In this document: positions 17,529-24,624 of the stretch, in pieces
Numbering within the stretch: the first letter of the stretch is position 1
How the letters are laid out: each line of letters begins with the position of its first letter
DNA from: Nocardioides sp. CER19
Lineage (GTDB): Bacteria; Actinomycetota; Actinomycetes; Propionibacteriales; Nocardioidaceae
Length of the DNA stretch: 64,000 bases
Direction of reading: 5' to 3'
Assembly (NCBI RefSeq): GCF_029846275.1
Contig: NZ_JARVWS010000001.1
Coordinates: forward strand, 186,001-250,000
The notes under the pieces: generated by a model
Databases searched by the model: none
Told to the model about the DNA's origin: nothing
Seen by the model: the letters and a program-made list of their open reading frames with translations, nothing else
Made by a program: the position numbers and the translations under genes

Positions 17529-19313
17529 TCAGCCCTTGTGGCGGGGCTTGCGCTCCTTCTTCGGGAACCCGTCGTCCCGGCGGTCGTCGCGGTCGTCGCG
17601 GCGCCCGCGGTAGCCGCCGCCGGAGCGGCCGGCCGGGGCCCCGCGGTCCAGCTGCAGCTCGATGAGCTTGCCGCTGATGCGCGTGCTCTCGAGCGCGGCC
17701 CAGGTCTCGGGCGCCAGGTCGGCCGGCAGCTCGACGAGCGAGAAGTCAGGACGGATCGAGATGTTGCCGAAGTCGGCGCGACGCAGGCCGCCCTCGTTGG
17801 CGATGGCGCCGACGATCTGGCGCGGCTCGACGCGGTGACGCTTGCCGACGTTGATGCGGTACGTCGCCAGGGGCTGGTCGCTGACCCGGGAGCGACTCGA
17901 CTCCCGCGGCCGCTCGCCGCGGTCGTGGTCGCGGTCCCGCTCGACGCGCTGCCGGCGGACCGGCTCCGGCTGCTCCTCGAGCAGCATCGGCTCGTCGCCG
18001 TGGAGCATCGTCGCCAGCGCGGCGGCGACCTCGAGCTCGGGGACGTCGAACTCGCTAACGTAGTGTGCGACGACGTCGCGGAAGAACCCGAGCTTGTCCT
18101 TCTCGCTCAGCGCCGAGGTGATGCCCTCGTCGAAGCGCGAGAGGCGGGTCGCGTTGACCTCGTCGACGCTCGGGAGCTGCATCTGGGCGGGCGTCGACCG
18201 GGTGTGCTTCTCGATGGCCTTGAGCAGCCAACGCTCGCGCGGGGTGACGAACGAGATCGAGTCGCCGCTGCGCCCGGCGCGGCCCGTCCGGCCGATGCGG
18301 TGGACGTAGGACTCGACGTCCGTCGGCAGGTCGTAGTTCACGACGTGGCTGATCCGCTCGACGTCGAGGCCACGGGCGGCGACGTCGGTCGCCACGAGGA
18401 TGTCGAGGGACCCGTCCTTGAGCTGGTTGACCGTCCGCTCGCGCTGGTTCTGCGCGATGTCGCCGTTGATCGCGGCGGCGGCGTAGCCACGCGCACGGAG
18501 CTTCTCCGCGAGGGTGTCGGTCTCGGACTTCGTGCGGGCGAAGACGATCATCGCCTCGAAGTTCTCGACCTCGAGGATGCGGGTGAGCGCGTCGAGCTTC
18601 TGGGGGTAGCTGACCATCAGGTAGCGCTGGGTGATGTTGGAGGCGGTGGCGGTCTTGGACTTGACCTGCACCTCCTTGGGGTTGCGGAGGTACTGCCCGG
18701 TGAGCGCCTTGATCTGGCGGGGCATCGTCGCGGAGAAGAGCGCGACCTGCTTCTCCTCCGGCGTCGTCGCGAGAATCGTCTCGATGTCCTCGGCGAAGCC
18801 CATCGACAGCATCTCGTCGGCCTCGTCGAGGACGAGGAAGCGCAGCTCGGAGAGGTCGAGGGTCCCCTTGTCGAGGTGGTCCATGATCCGGCCGGGGGTG
18901 CCGACGACGACGTGGACGCCGCGCTTGAGCGCGGTCAGCTGCGGGCCGTAGGCCGAGCCGCCGTAGATCGGGAGCACCCGGATCCCCGGCAGGTTCTGCG
19001 CGTAGCGCTCGAACGCCTCGCAGACCTGGATCGCGAGCTCACGAGTCGGGGCGAGCACGAGCGCCTGGGGGCGCTTGGTCTCGTAGGGGTCGAGGTTGGA
19101 GAGGACCGGCAGGGCGAAGGCGGCGGTCTTGCCCGTGCCGGTCTGGGCCAGGCCGACGACGTCACGGCCCTCCAGCAGCACCGGGATGGTCGCCGCCTGG
19201 ATCGCCGACGGGGTCTCGTAGCCGAGATCCTTGATGGCATCGAGCACGCCGGCAGACAGGCCCAGGTCGTCGAAGGTGGGTCCGGTCGGTTCGGGGGAGG
19301 TGTCGCTGCTCAC
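17529..19313 (-). CDS. deaD: DEAD-box ATP-dependent RNA helicase (DeaD/CsdA type)
   Basis: This is a 594-residue helicase. The Q-motif is around 33-40 and motif I AQTGTGKT at 56-63. The DEAD box is at 163-166, SAT at 194-196 and motif VI HRIGRTGR at 339-346. A charged linker (430-480) precedes a DbpA-like RNA-binding domain (TYRINVGKRHRVEPRQIVGAI to about 565) and an Arg/Gly/Asp-rich basic tail. The layout matches CsdA/DeaD proteins that remodel rRNA and mRNA structure at low temperature. It starts with ATG at 19313 and its stop lies 1 bp from the ECF41 stop (convergent). Confidence 0.95.
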   Translation of the reverse strand: MSSDTSPEPTGPTFDDLGLSAGVLDAIKDLGYETPSAIQAATIPVLLEGRDVVGLAQTGTGKTAAFALPVLSNLDPYETKRPQALVLAPTRELAIQVCEAFERYAQNLPGIRVLPIYGGSAYGPQLTALKRGVHVVVGTPGRIMDHLDKGTLDLSELRFLVLDEADEMLSMGFAEDIETILATTPEEKQVALFSATMPRQIKALTGQYLRNPKEVQVKSKTATASNITQRYLMVSYPQKLDALTRILEVENFEAMIVFARTKSETDTLAEKLRARGYAAAAINGDIAQNQRERTVNQLKDGSLDILVATDVAARGLDVERISHVVNYDLPTDVESYVHRIGRTGRAGRSGDSISFVTPRERWLLKAIEKHTRSTPAQMQLPSVDEVNATRLSRFDEGITSALSEKDKLGFFRDVVAHYVSEFDVPELEVAAALATMLHGDEPMLLEEQPEPVRRQRVERDRDHDRGERPRESSRSRVSDQPLATYRINVGKRHRVEPRQIVGAIANEGGLRRADFGNISIRPDFSLVELPADLAPETWAALESTRISGKLIELQLDRGAPAGRSGGGYRGRRDDRDDRRDDGFPKKERKPRHKG

Positions 19314-19383
19314 CCGACAACGGTAGTGGCTGTGCGTATAGCACGGTGATTCCCCGTCGCGGTGCGCTGGGTCACTCCACCGG

Positions 19384-20163
19384 TCATCCGAGGTGCACGG
19401 CGTCGCCGACCGCGACCTCTCCCTCCACCGTCGGCACCAGGTGCAGTGCGAACCACACCTTGCCGTCCCACCGCCGGTGACGCGCCAGGGTGCGGATGGG
19501 GTCCTTGCCCTTGCGGTGCGTGACGGGGTCGATCGTCGTCATCACGCACCGGTCGATCGGGTCGACGCCGGTGAAGACGGCGTCGCCGATGCGCACGCTC
19601 GTCCAGCCGTCCTCCTCGAACGGCGCGGCCGCACCCTCGACGACGAGGTTGGCGCGGAACCGCTGCACCGGCAACGGCTCGGACATCCACTCGTTGAGCC
19701 GAGTCACCGACGTCATCGACGCGATGCTGACCGGGGAGCTGTCCTGATACCTGGCGCTGCCGTCCGGGTAGCGCTCGCTCAACGGCCGGAGACCCTCCGG
19801 GCCGCAGTGGACCAGGCGCAGGCGGCGGCCCGTGACGTCCGCGATCCAGGCGTCCGCCTCGGACGCCGAGCGCGCCGGACGCCGGGGCCGGCCGAACATC
19901 GTCGCCTCCGCGTCGGCCCGCGTCGGGGTCGTCACCTCGAGCGGGTCGTGGCCGTCGGCCTCCAGCCGCAGGCCGCCCTCGGTGAGGTCGGCGCGGATGC
20001 CGAACAGCGACGGGAGCTCGCGTGCCGTCACCGCCTCACCGTCGTCGTAGACGAGCATCCAGGCCCTGTCGCCGCGCAGCCCCGTGCGCTCGACGTACGC
20101 CCGTTCGACGGGACGGATCGCGGTGCTCTTCACCGGGTGCAGGTTGATCCCCGCCAGGCGCAT
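19384..20163 (-). CDS. MOSC domain protein (YcbX/mARC-like)
   Basis: This is a 259-residue protein. The N-terminal MOSC beta-barrel (INLHPVKSTAIRPVERAYVERTGLRGDRAW, residues 7-36) is followed by the MOSC catalytic domain. That domain carries FRANLVVEG and the conserved cysteine in VDPIDRCVMTTIDP, which ligates molybdenum in mARC/YcbX proteins. Such enzymes reduce N-hydroxylated compounds using the molybdenum cofactor. YcbX has an additional ferredoxin domain that is absent here, so electrons must come from a separate partner. A GTG at 20169 overlaps the glmS stop and is an alternative start. The gene is co-directional with and immediately behind glmS. Confidence 0.87.
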   Translation of the reverse strand: MRLAGINLHPVKSTAIRPVERAYVERTGLRGDRAWMLVYDDGEAVTARELPSLFGIRADLTEGGLRLEADGHDPLEVTTPTRADAEATMFGRPRRPARSASEADAWIADVTGRRLRLVHCGPEGLRPLSERYPDGSARYQDSSPVSIASMTSVTRLNEWMSEPLPVQRFRANLVVEGAAAPFEEDGWTSVRIGDAVFTGVDPIDRCVMTTIDPVTHRKGKDPIRTLARHRRWDGKVWFALHLVPTVEGEVAVGDAVHLG

Positions 20164-20165
20164 GC

Positions 20166-21989
20166 TCACTCGACCGTGACCGACTTGGCCAGGTTGCGCG
20201 GCTTGTCGACGTCGAGCCCGAGCGCCTGGGCGGCGTGGAACGCCAGGAGCTGCAGCGGGATCGTGAGCAGGATCGGGTCGAGCTCCCGCTCCAGACGGGG
20301 TACGTCGATCCGCTGGGCGTCCAGGCCGGCGAGGTCGACACCCTCGTGGGTGACGACGACGAGCGGCCCGCGGCGGGCGGCGATCTCGTGCAGCGCCGCC
20401 ACGTTGCGGTCGGTGAGCTCGTCGTCCGGGACGATCGCGATCGACGGCACGTCCAGCGAGATGAGGGCGAGCGGCCCGTGCTTGAGCTCCGAGGTCTGGT
20501 AGGCCTCGGCGTGCCGGTAGGAGATCTCCTTCAGCTTCTGCGCGCCCTCGCGGGCGACCGGGTAGCCGCGGACACGGCCGACGAAGAACATCGAGTCGTG
20601 CCGGGCAAGCTCGCGGGCGATCTCGGCGATGTCGTCCTCGAGCTTGAGGACCCGGTCGATCGTGGCGGGCAGCTCGTCGAGCGCCGTCACGAGCCGCTTC
20701 CCGTCGGCGATCGACAGGTCCCGCACCCGCCCCAGCTGGAGCGCGAGCAGCGCGCAGGCGACGTACATGTTGGTGAGCGCCTTGGTCGAGGCGACCGCGA
20801 TCTCCGGCCCGGCGTGCAGGTAGATGCCCCCGTCGCAGGCGCGGGCGATGGCGCTGCCGACGACGTTGACGAGGCCGATCACGCGACCGCCCTTGCGCCT
20901 GATCTCCTCGACGGCCAGCAGCGTGTCGATGGTCTCGCCGGACTGGGAGACCGCGACGTAGAGCGTGTCGGGCTCGATGATCGGGTTGCGGTAGCGGAAC
21001 TCCGAGGCCGCCTCCGCGTCGGCCGGCACCCGGGCGAGCTCCTCGACGAGCGCCGCACCCATCTGACCGACGTAGTAGGCGGACCCGCAGCCCAGCAGCT
21101 TCACCCGCCGGATCGCGCGCAGCTCACGCGCGTCGAGGTTGAGCCCGCCCAGGTGGGCGGTGCCGAACCGCTCGTCGAGCCGGCCGCGGAGCGCACGCTC
21201 GACAGCGGCGGGCTGCTCGAGCATCTCCACGTACATGCGGGGGGTGTCGCCCTCGACGTGCTCGTACGCCGACGGGTCGACGTCGAGCGTCGTCGCCGTG
21301 GTCGCCGAGCGGCTCAGGTCCTGCCGGAAGGTGGTGAAGCCGCCGGCGGTGACCGTCGCGAGCTCCCCGTCCTCGAGGTGGGCGACCGTGGTCGTGTGGC
21401 GCACGATCGCAGCCAGGTCGGAGGCGACGTACATCTCCTTCTCCCCCACGCCGACGATGAGCGGGCTGCCGTTGCGGGCCACCACGATCCGGTCGGGGAA
21501 GTCGGCGTGCACGACCGCGAGCCCGTAGGTGCCCTCGACGGCGCCGAGGGCGTCGACGACCTTGCCCTCGAGCGTGTCGGCGGTGCTGCGCGCCACCAGG
21601 TGGGCGAAGACCTCGGTGTCGGTGTCGCTGACCAGCTCGACGCCGTCGTCGGCGAGGCGCTGGCGAAGCACGGCCGCGTTGTCGACGATCCCGTTGTGGA
21701 CGACCGCGACGTCGCCGCTGGCGTCGGTGTGGGGGTGGGCGTTGACGTCGTTGGCCGGGCCGTGCGTGGCCCAGCGGGTGTGCCCGATCCCGATCTTCCC
21801 GGCGAAGCGCTTGGGCAGCCCCTCGCTCAGGTCACGGACCCGACCGGCGAGCTTGGCGACCCGCAGGCCGCTCGGTCCGACGACCGCCGCGCCCGCGGAG
21901 TCGTAGCCCCGGTGCTCCAACCGGGCCAGACCCTCCAGCAGCAGCGGCGCCGCCTGCTGCGCCCCGACGTACCCCACGATCCCGCACAT
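20166..21989 (-). CDS. glmS: Glutamine--fructose-6-phosphate aminotransferase (isomerizing)
   Basis: This 607-residue enzyme makes glucosamine-6-phosphate, the first step towards UDP-GlcNAc for peptidoglycan and mycothiol. The N-terminal glutaminase starts with MCGIVGYVG, so the catalytic Cys becomes residue 1 after Met removal. EHRGYDSAG and GHTRWATHG are family blocks. Two SIS sugar-isomerase domains follow (CGSAYYVGQMG; SQSGETIDTLLAVE) and the protein ends with KSVTVE. The ATG at 21989 is fixed by the need for Cys at position 2. No glmS ribozyme is visible upstream, as expected outside Firmicutes. Confidence 0.97.
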   Translation of the reverse strand: MCGIVGYVGAQQAAPLLLEGLARLEHRGYDSAGAAVVGPSGLRVAKLAGRVRDLSEGLPKRFAGKIGIGHTRWATHGPANDVNAHPHTDASGDVAVVHNGIVDNAAVLRQRLADDGVELVSDTDTEVFAHLVARSTADTLEGKVVDALGAVEGTYGLAVVHADFPDRIVVARNGSPLIVGVGEKEMYVASDLAAIVRHTTTVAHLEDGELATVTAGGFTTFRQDLSRSATTATTLDVDPSAYEHVEGDTPRMYVEMLEQPAAVERALRGRLDERFGTAHLGGLNLDARELRAIRRVKLLGCGSAYYVGQMGAALVEELARVPADAEAASEFRYRNPIIEPDTLYVAVSQSGETIDTLLAVEEIRRKGGRVIGLVNVVGSAIARACDGGIYLHAGPEIAVASTKALTNMYVACALLALQLGRVRDLSIADGKRLVTALDELPATIDRVLKLEDDIAEIARELARHDSMFFVGRVRGYPVAREGAQKLKEISYRHAEAYQTSELKHGPLALISLDVPSIAIVPDDELTDRNVAALHEIAARRGPLVVVTHEGVDLAGLDAQRIDVPRLERELDPILLTIPLQLLAFHAAQALGLDVDKPRNLAKSVTVE

Positions 21990-22007
21990 GCTCAAGCCCT
22001 CTCATCC

Positions 22008-22065
22008 GGGTCTCGACACGCCGGTCGCGACCTCGTCCCGCGGTCGCGCGGCTTGCTCGACCACC
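22008..22065. repeat. Candidate dispersed intergenic repeat behind glmS start
   Basis: The segment begins GGGTCTCGACACG and ends GCTTGCTCGACCACC, with the perfect 10-bp palindrome GGTCGCGACC inside. The style (TCTCGAC ... CTCGACCACC framing a CG-rich centre) resembles short intergenic repeats seen in related actinobacteria. Only one copy is in the window, so repetition is not shown. Confidence 0.3.
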
Positions 22066-22086
22066 ATCACGGACACCGCTGGCGCG

Positions 22087-22347
22087 CTATCCATAGATCA
22101 TCCGGCGAAGCTGTCGTTCGCTGAGCCGCGGCGCCGCGACGACGCGGCCGGCCAGCTCCTGCGCGATCCGAGCGAAGATGTCGTCGTTCTTCGCTCCGTA
22201 GGTCTTCAGCTCCGCATGCCGGCGCCTGACGTAGTCCTCGACCGGCTCCGCGTGGAAGGCGAGGACGTCGTCGATCACGCGGGCCGCCTCGGCGGGCGTG
22301 AGTCCGGTGGACGCGACGACGTGGTCGACGAGCAGCTGCTCAGGCAC
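22087..22347 (-). CDS. Small conserved-looking hypothetical protein
   Basis: This is an 86-residue protein from a GTG at 22347; a GTG at 22356 is also possible and would add three residues. Helical segments VDHVVASTGLTPAEAARVIDDVLAFH and VEDYVRRRHAELKTYGAKNDDIFARIAQEL are followed by a basic tail ending RQLRRMIYG. Codon use is typical of the window. I recognise no domain and assign no function. It lies behind glmS in reverse reading and is divergent from the 43-residue ORF. A perfect 17-bp inverted repeat sits in its leader. Confidence 0.6.
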   Translation of the reverse strand: MPEQLLVDHVVASTGLTPAEAARVIDDVLAFHAEPVEDYVRRRHAELKTYGAKNDDIFARIAQELAGRVVAAPRLSERQLRRMIYG

Positions 22348-22377
22348 GTCGCCCACGATGCGACGGTTCGGACGGCT

Positions 22378-22417
22378 TTCGCAACTTCCTGCCCGAAATA
22401 GGGCAGGAAGTTGCGAA
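22378..22417. repeat. Perfect 17-bp inverted repeat with 6-nt loop
   Basis: The arms TTCGCAACTTCCTGCCC and its exact complement (22401-22417) flank GAAATA. It lies 31 bp upstream of the GTG at 22347 and has no T-run. It could be a transcript hairpin, an operator or a REP-like element. Confidence 0.8.
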
Positions 22418-22616
22418 TTCCGATTGTCGTTCGCGGATCGGAAGGAGATCGCCGGCCCGGCCGTCCCACGCGATCGAGCGCGGTGGAGGACGCGGTCATC
22501 TCCGGACCGCATCGACCGGTCTCAGTGGAGCAGCCGGCGCGGCGTACGGCAAAGACTGGCGGCGCGGGTGGGGATCGGCTATCTTTGGTGAACACAAGGT
22601 GAACGGAAGGTGTCCG

Positions 22617-22748
22617 ATGAAGGTCTCGCAGGTGTCTGAGCAGCTCACGCTCCACTGGGTCTCGGTCGTGGACGCGTCCGGCCAGAGCCGCCTGGAGGCC
22701 GTCTGGACGACCTCCTCCGTCGCGGTGCCGACCGGCCACGCCGCCTGA
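22617..22748 (+). CDS. 43-residue small protein of unknown function
   Basis: This is a short gene encoding a protein that begins MKVSQVSEQLTLHWVSVVDA and ends VPTGHAA. Of 43 sense codons, 42 end in G or C, which supports real coding. GGAAGG lies 8 nt before the ATG, and a strong stem-loop terminator follows 15 bp after the TGA, so it has a complete transcription unit. It is non-hydrophobic with no signal peptide. Two direct GGTGAAC repeats lie just upstream at about 22587 and 22598. I do not recognise a family. Confidence 0.65.
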   Translation: MKVSQVSEQLTLHWVSVVDASGQSRLEAVWTTSSVAVPTGHAA

Positions 22749-22762
22749 CGCACCCAGCCGGC

Positions 22763-22825
22763 ACAACGTCCGACCGCCCGGGTCGGCCCGTTCTTGGGGC
22801 CCAGCCCGGGCGGTCGCCGTTGTTT
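22763..22825 (+). terminator. Strong stem-loop after the 43-residue gene
   Basis: ACAACG-TC-CGACCGCCCGGG pairs with CCCGGGCGGTCG-C-CGTTGT (18 paired bases with a small bulge, loop of 22 nt), followed by TTTC. It is well placed 15 bp after the stop. Confidence 0.75.
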
Positions 22826-22872
22826 CACGAAGTTGGTTCGGGAGACCGGGAATGAAACCGAACACCGAGGCA

Positions 22873-22886
22873 TTCAAGTGGTTGAA
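22873..22886. promoter_or_regulatory. Possible MarR-type operator before yceI
   Basis: TTCAA-GTGG-TTGAA has perfect 5-bp arms 34 bp upstream of the yceI start, and a second half-site-like TTGA follows. The shape is like MarR operators, but no MarR gene is adjacent. Confidence 0.3.
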
Positions 22887-22919
22887 GGTTTGACCACCTA
22901 GTCTTCAGGAGCGATTTCC

Positions 22920-23504
22920 ATGGGCATCTTCAACAAGGGCGACGACTTCGACGCCCCGACCACCGTCGTCGACGACCTCACGGGTGACTGGACGATCGAC
23001 GCGTCCCACACCCGCATCGGCTTCAGCGCCCGGCACGCGATGGTGACCACCGTTCGCGGCCAGTTCACCAAGTTCGAGGGCACCGCGCACATCGACAGCG
23101 CGAACCCGGCGAACTCGACGGTCTCCGTCACGATCAAGGGCGACAGCATCGACACCGGCAACGCGGACCGCGACGCGCACCTGCGCTCCGGTGACTTCTT
23201 CGAGAACGAGACCTACCCCGACGTCACCTTCGTCTCCACCAACGTCGAGCGCGACGGCGACGACTGGGCCGTGACCGGCGACCTCACCATCAAGGGCGTC
23301 AGCAAGCCCGTCACCGTCGTCTTCGAGCCCACCGGCTCCGCCAAGGACCCCTTCGGCAACACCCGCGCCGGCTTCGAGGGCTCGGCCACCATCAACCGCA
23401 AGGACTGGGGCATCACCTGGAACGCCACGCTCGAGACCGGCGGCGTCCTCGTCTCCGACAAGGTCAAGCTCGAGTTCGACGTCTCGGCGATCAAGAACGC
23501 CTGA
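22920..23504 (+). CDS. YceI-family lipocalin-like protein
   Basis: This is a 194-residue protein with the YceI domain starting at LTGDWTIDASHTRIGFSARHAMVTTVRG (about residue 20). The blocks FFENETYPDVTFVSTNV and GDLTIKGVSKPVTV, and the C-terminal ALETGGVLVSDKVKLEFDVSA, are all family hallmarks. YceI proteins bind polyisoprenoid-type lipids in a lipocalin-like barrel. No signal peptide is present, so this one is probably cytosolic. AGGAG lies 9 nt before the ATG. It is followed by a 13-bp hairpin. Confidence 0.93.
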   Translation: MGIFNKGDDFDAPTTVVDDLTGDWTIDASHTRIGFSARHAMVTTVRGQFTKFEGTAHIDSANPANSTVSVTIKGDSIDTGNADRDAHLRSGDFFENETYPDVTFVSTNVERDGDDWAVTGDLTIKGVSKPVTVVFEPTGSAKDPFGNTRAGFEGSATINRKDWGITWNATLETGGVLVSDKVKLEFDVSAIKNA

Positions 23505-23519
23505 CCTCTCGACTCACCA

Positions 23520-23551
23520 TGAGGGCCGCCGGATCCGTCCGGCGGCCCTCA
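23520..23551 (+). terminator. Stem-loop after yceI
   Basis: TGAGGGCCGCCGG and its perfect complement surround a 6-nt loop, 16 bp after the yceI stop. Confidence 0.7.
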
Positions 23552-23600
23552 CGCATCTGTCTCCAAGAGATCTCCAAGTCATCGGTGCTTCGATGACGCC

Positions 23601-24551
23601 ATGCCCGCAGCACTGACCCTCCCCGAGGGCTACACCCAGCGCCCGCTCTCCCTCGCCGACGCCGACCGGATCGCCGCCGTCATGGGCGCCGAGGAGCTGG
23701 CGGACACCGGCGAGGTCGCCATCGAGGCGGCCGACCTGGTCGCCGACTGGTCGGAGCCGTCGTACGACGTCGGTGCGCACAGCGTGGGCGTCGTCGCTCC
23801 CACGGGCGAGCTCGTCGCCTACGCCGAGGCGTTCGGGAGCGACCGCGCCGACGCCTCGGTGCACCCCGCCCACCACGGGCTCGGCATCGGGACCGCCCTC
23901 GCCCACTGGGTCGTCGCCCGGGCCGGTGAGCTCGGCGCCGACCGGATCGGCATGCCCAAGCCGGTCGGATCGCCCGGCGACAAGCTGCTCGAGTCACTCG
24001 GCTGGTCGGCCCGCTGGACGTCCTGGGTCCTCGAGCTGCCGGAGGGCCGCACGATCCCTGACCGCTCCCTGCCGGCGGGCTACGCCATCCGCGAGGCCGA
24101 CGGGGCCGACTACGAGCAGGCCTGGGACGTCGTGGAGAGCGCCTTCCTCGAGTGGTCGGTGCGCGGCCGCGAGCCGTTCGACAAGTGGCTGCACCACGTC
24201 GTCGGCCGTCCTGGCTTCGAGCCGTGGAACCTGCGCGTCGCGACCGATGCGACGGGCACGGTCGTGGGCGCGGTGATCATCCAGCTCGCCGCCCTCGACG
24301 ACGACAGGGGCCGCGAGGGCTACGTCGACAAGGTCGCCGTACGCCGGGACCAGCGCGGCCTCGGCCTGGGCCAGGCCCTCCTCGCCGAGTCGTTCGCCAC
24401 CGCCCGCACGCACGGAGCCGTCCGGTCGCGCCTGGCCACCGACACCCGCACCGGCGCCCTGTCGCTCTACGAGAAGGTCGGCATGCAGGTCGTGCAGGAG
24501 TGGGTGAACCGGGCGACGCCGACCGGTGCGGAGTACCCGGTCAACCGGTGA
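23601..24551 (+). CDS. Tandem GNAT-family N-acetyltransferase
   Basis: This is a 316-residue protein with two GNAT folds. The N-terminal one (1-145) contains VHPAHHGLGIGTALAHWVV, an acetyl-CoA pyrophosphate loop with His-Gly-Leu-Gly-Ile-Gly. The C-terminal one (160-316) has VDKVAVRRDQRGLGLGQALL, the canonical R/Q-x-x-G-x-G/A loop, followed by SLYEKVGMQVVQEW. Doubled GNATs of this length include mycothiol synthase-like and aminoglycoside-type enzymes, but neither identity can be assigned. The ATG at 23601 is the only reasonable start. The last codons are part of a repeated palindromic sequence. Confidence 0.87.
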   Translation: MPAALTLPEGYTQRPLSLADADRIAAVMGAEELADTGEVAIEAADLVADWSEPSYDVGAHSVGVVAPTGELVAYAEAFGSDRADASVHPAHHGLGIGTALAHWVVARAGELGADRIGMPKPVGSPGDKLLESLGWSARWTSWVLELPEGRTIPDRSLPAGYAIREADGADYEQAWDVVESAFLEWSVRGREPFDKWLHHVVGRPGFEPWNLRVATDATGTVVGAVIIQLAALDDDRGREGYVDKVAVRRDQRGLGLGQALLAESFATARTHGAVRSRLATDTRTGALSLYEKVGMQVVQEWVNRATPTGAEYPVNR

Positions 24552-24618
24552 AAGTGGAACTCCCGGGGTGCCATGGCACCCCGGGAGTTCCGGAGTACCC
24601 GGTGAACCGGGTACTCCG
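24529..24618. repeat. Cluster of palindromes at the end of the GNAT gene (double terminator or REP-like element)
   Basis: A fully palindromic 36-bp unit (24556-24591; centre GTGCCATGGCAC) is followed directly by CGGAGTACCCGGT-GA-ACCGGGTACTCCG (24591-24618, 13-bp arms). A third copy of the 13-mer CGGAGTACCCGGT lies inside the GNAT gene at 24529-24541, followed by CA-ACCGG. The block sits between convergent stops (24551 and 24625) and would terminate both directions. Confidence 0.8.
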
Positions 24619-24624
24619 ACCACG

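Noticed and set aside
21990..22086. glmS ribozyme or other riboswitch before glmS
   Set aside because: No conserved core is visible, and the ribozyme is known from Firmicutes.
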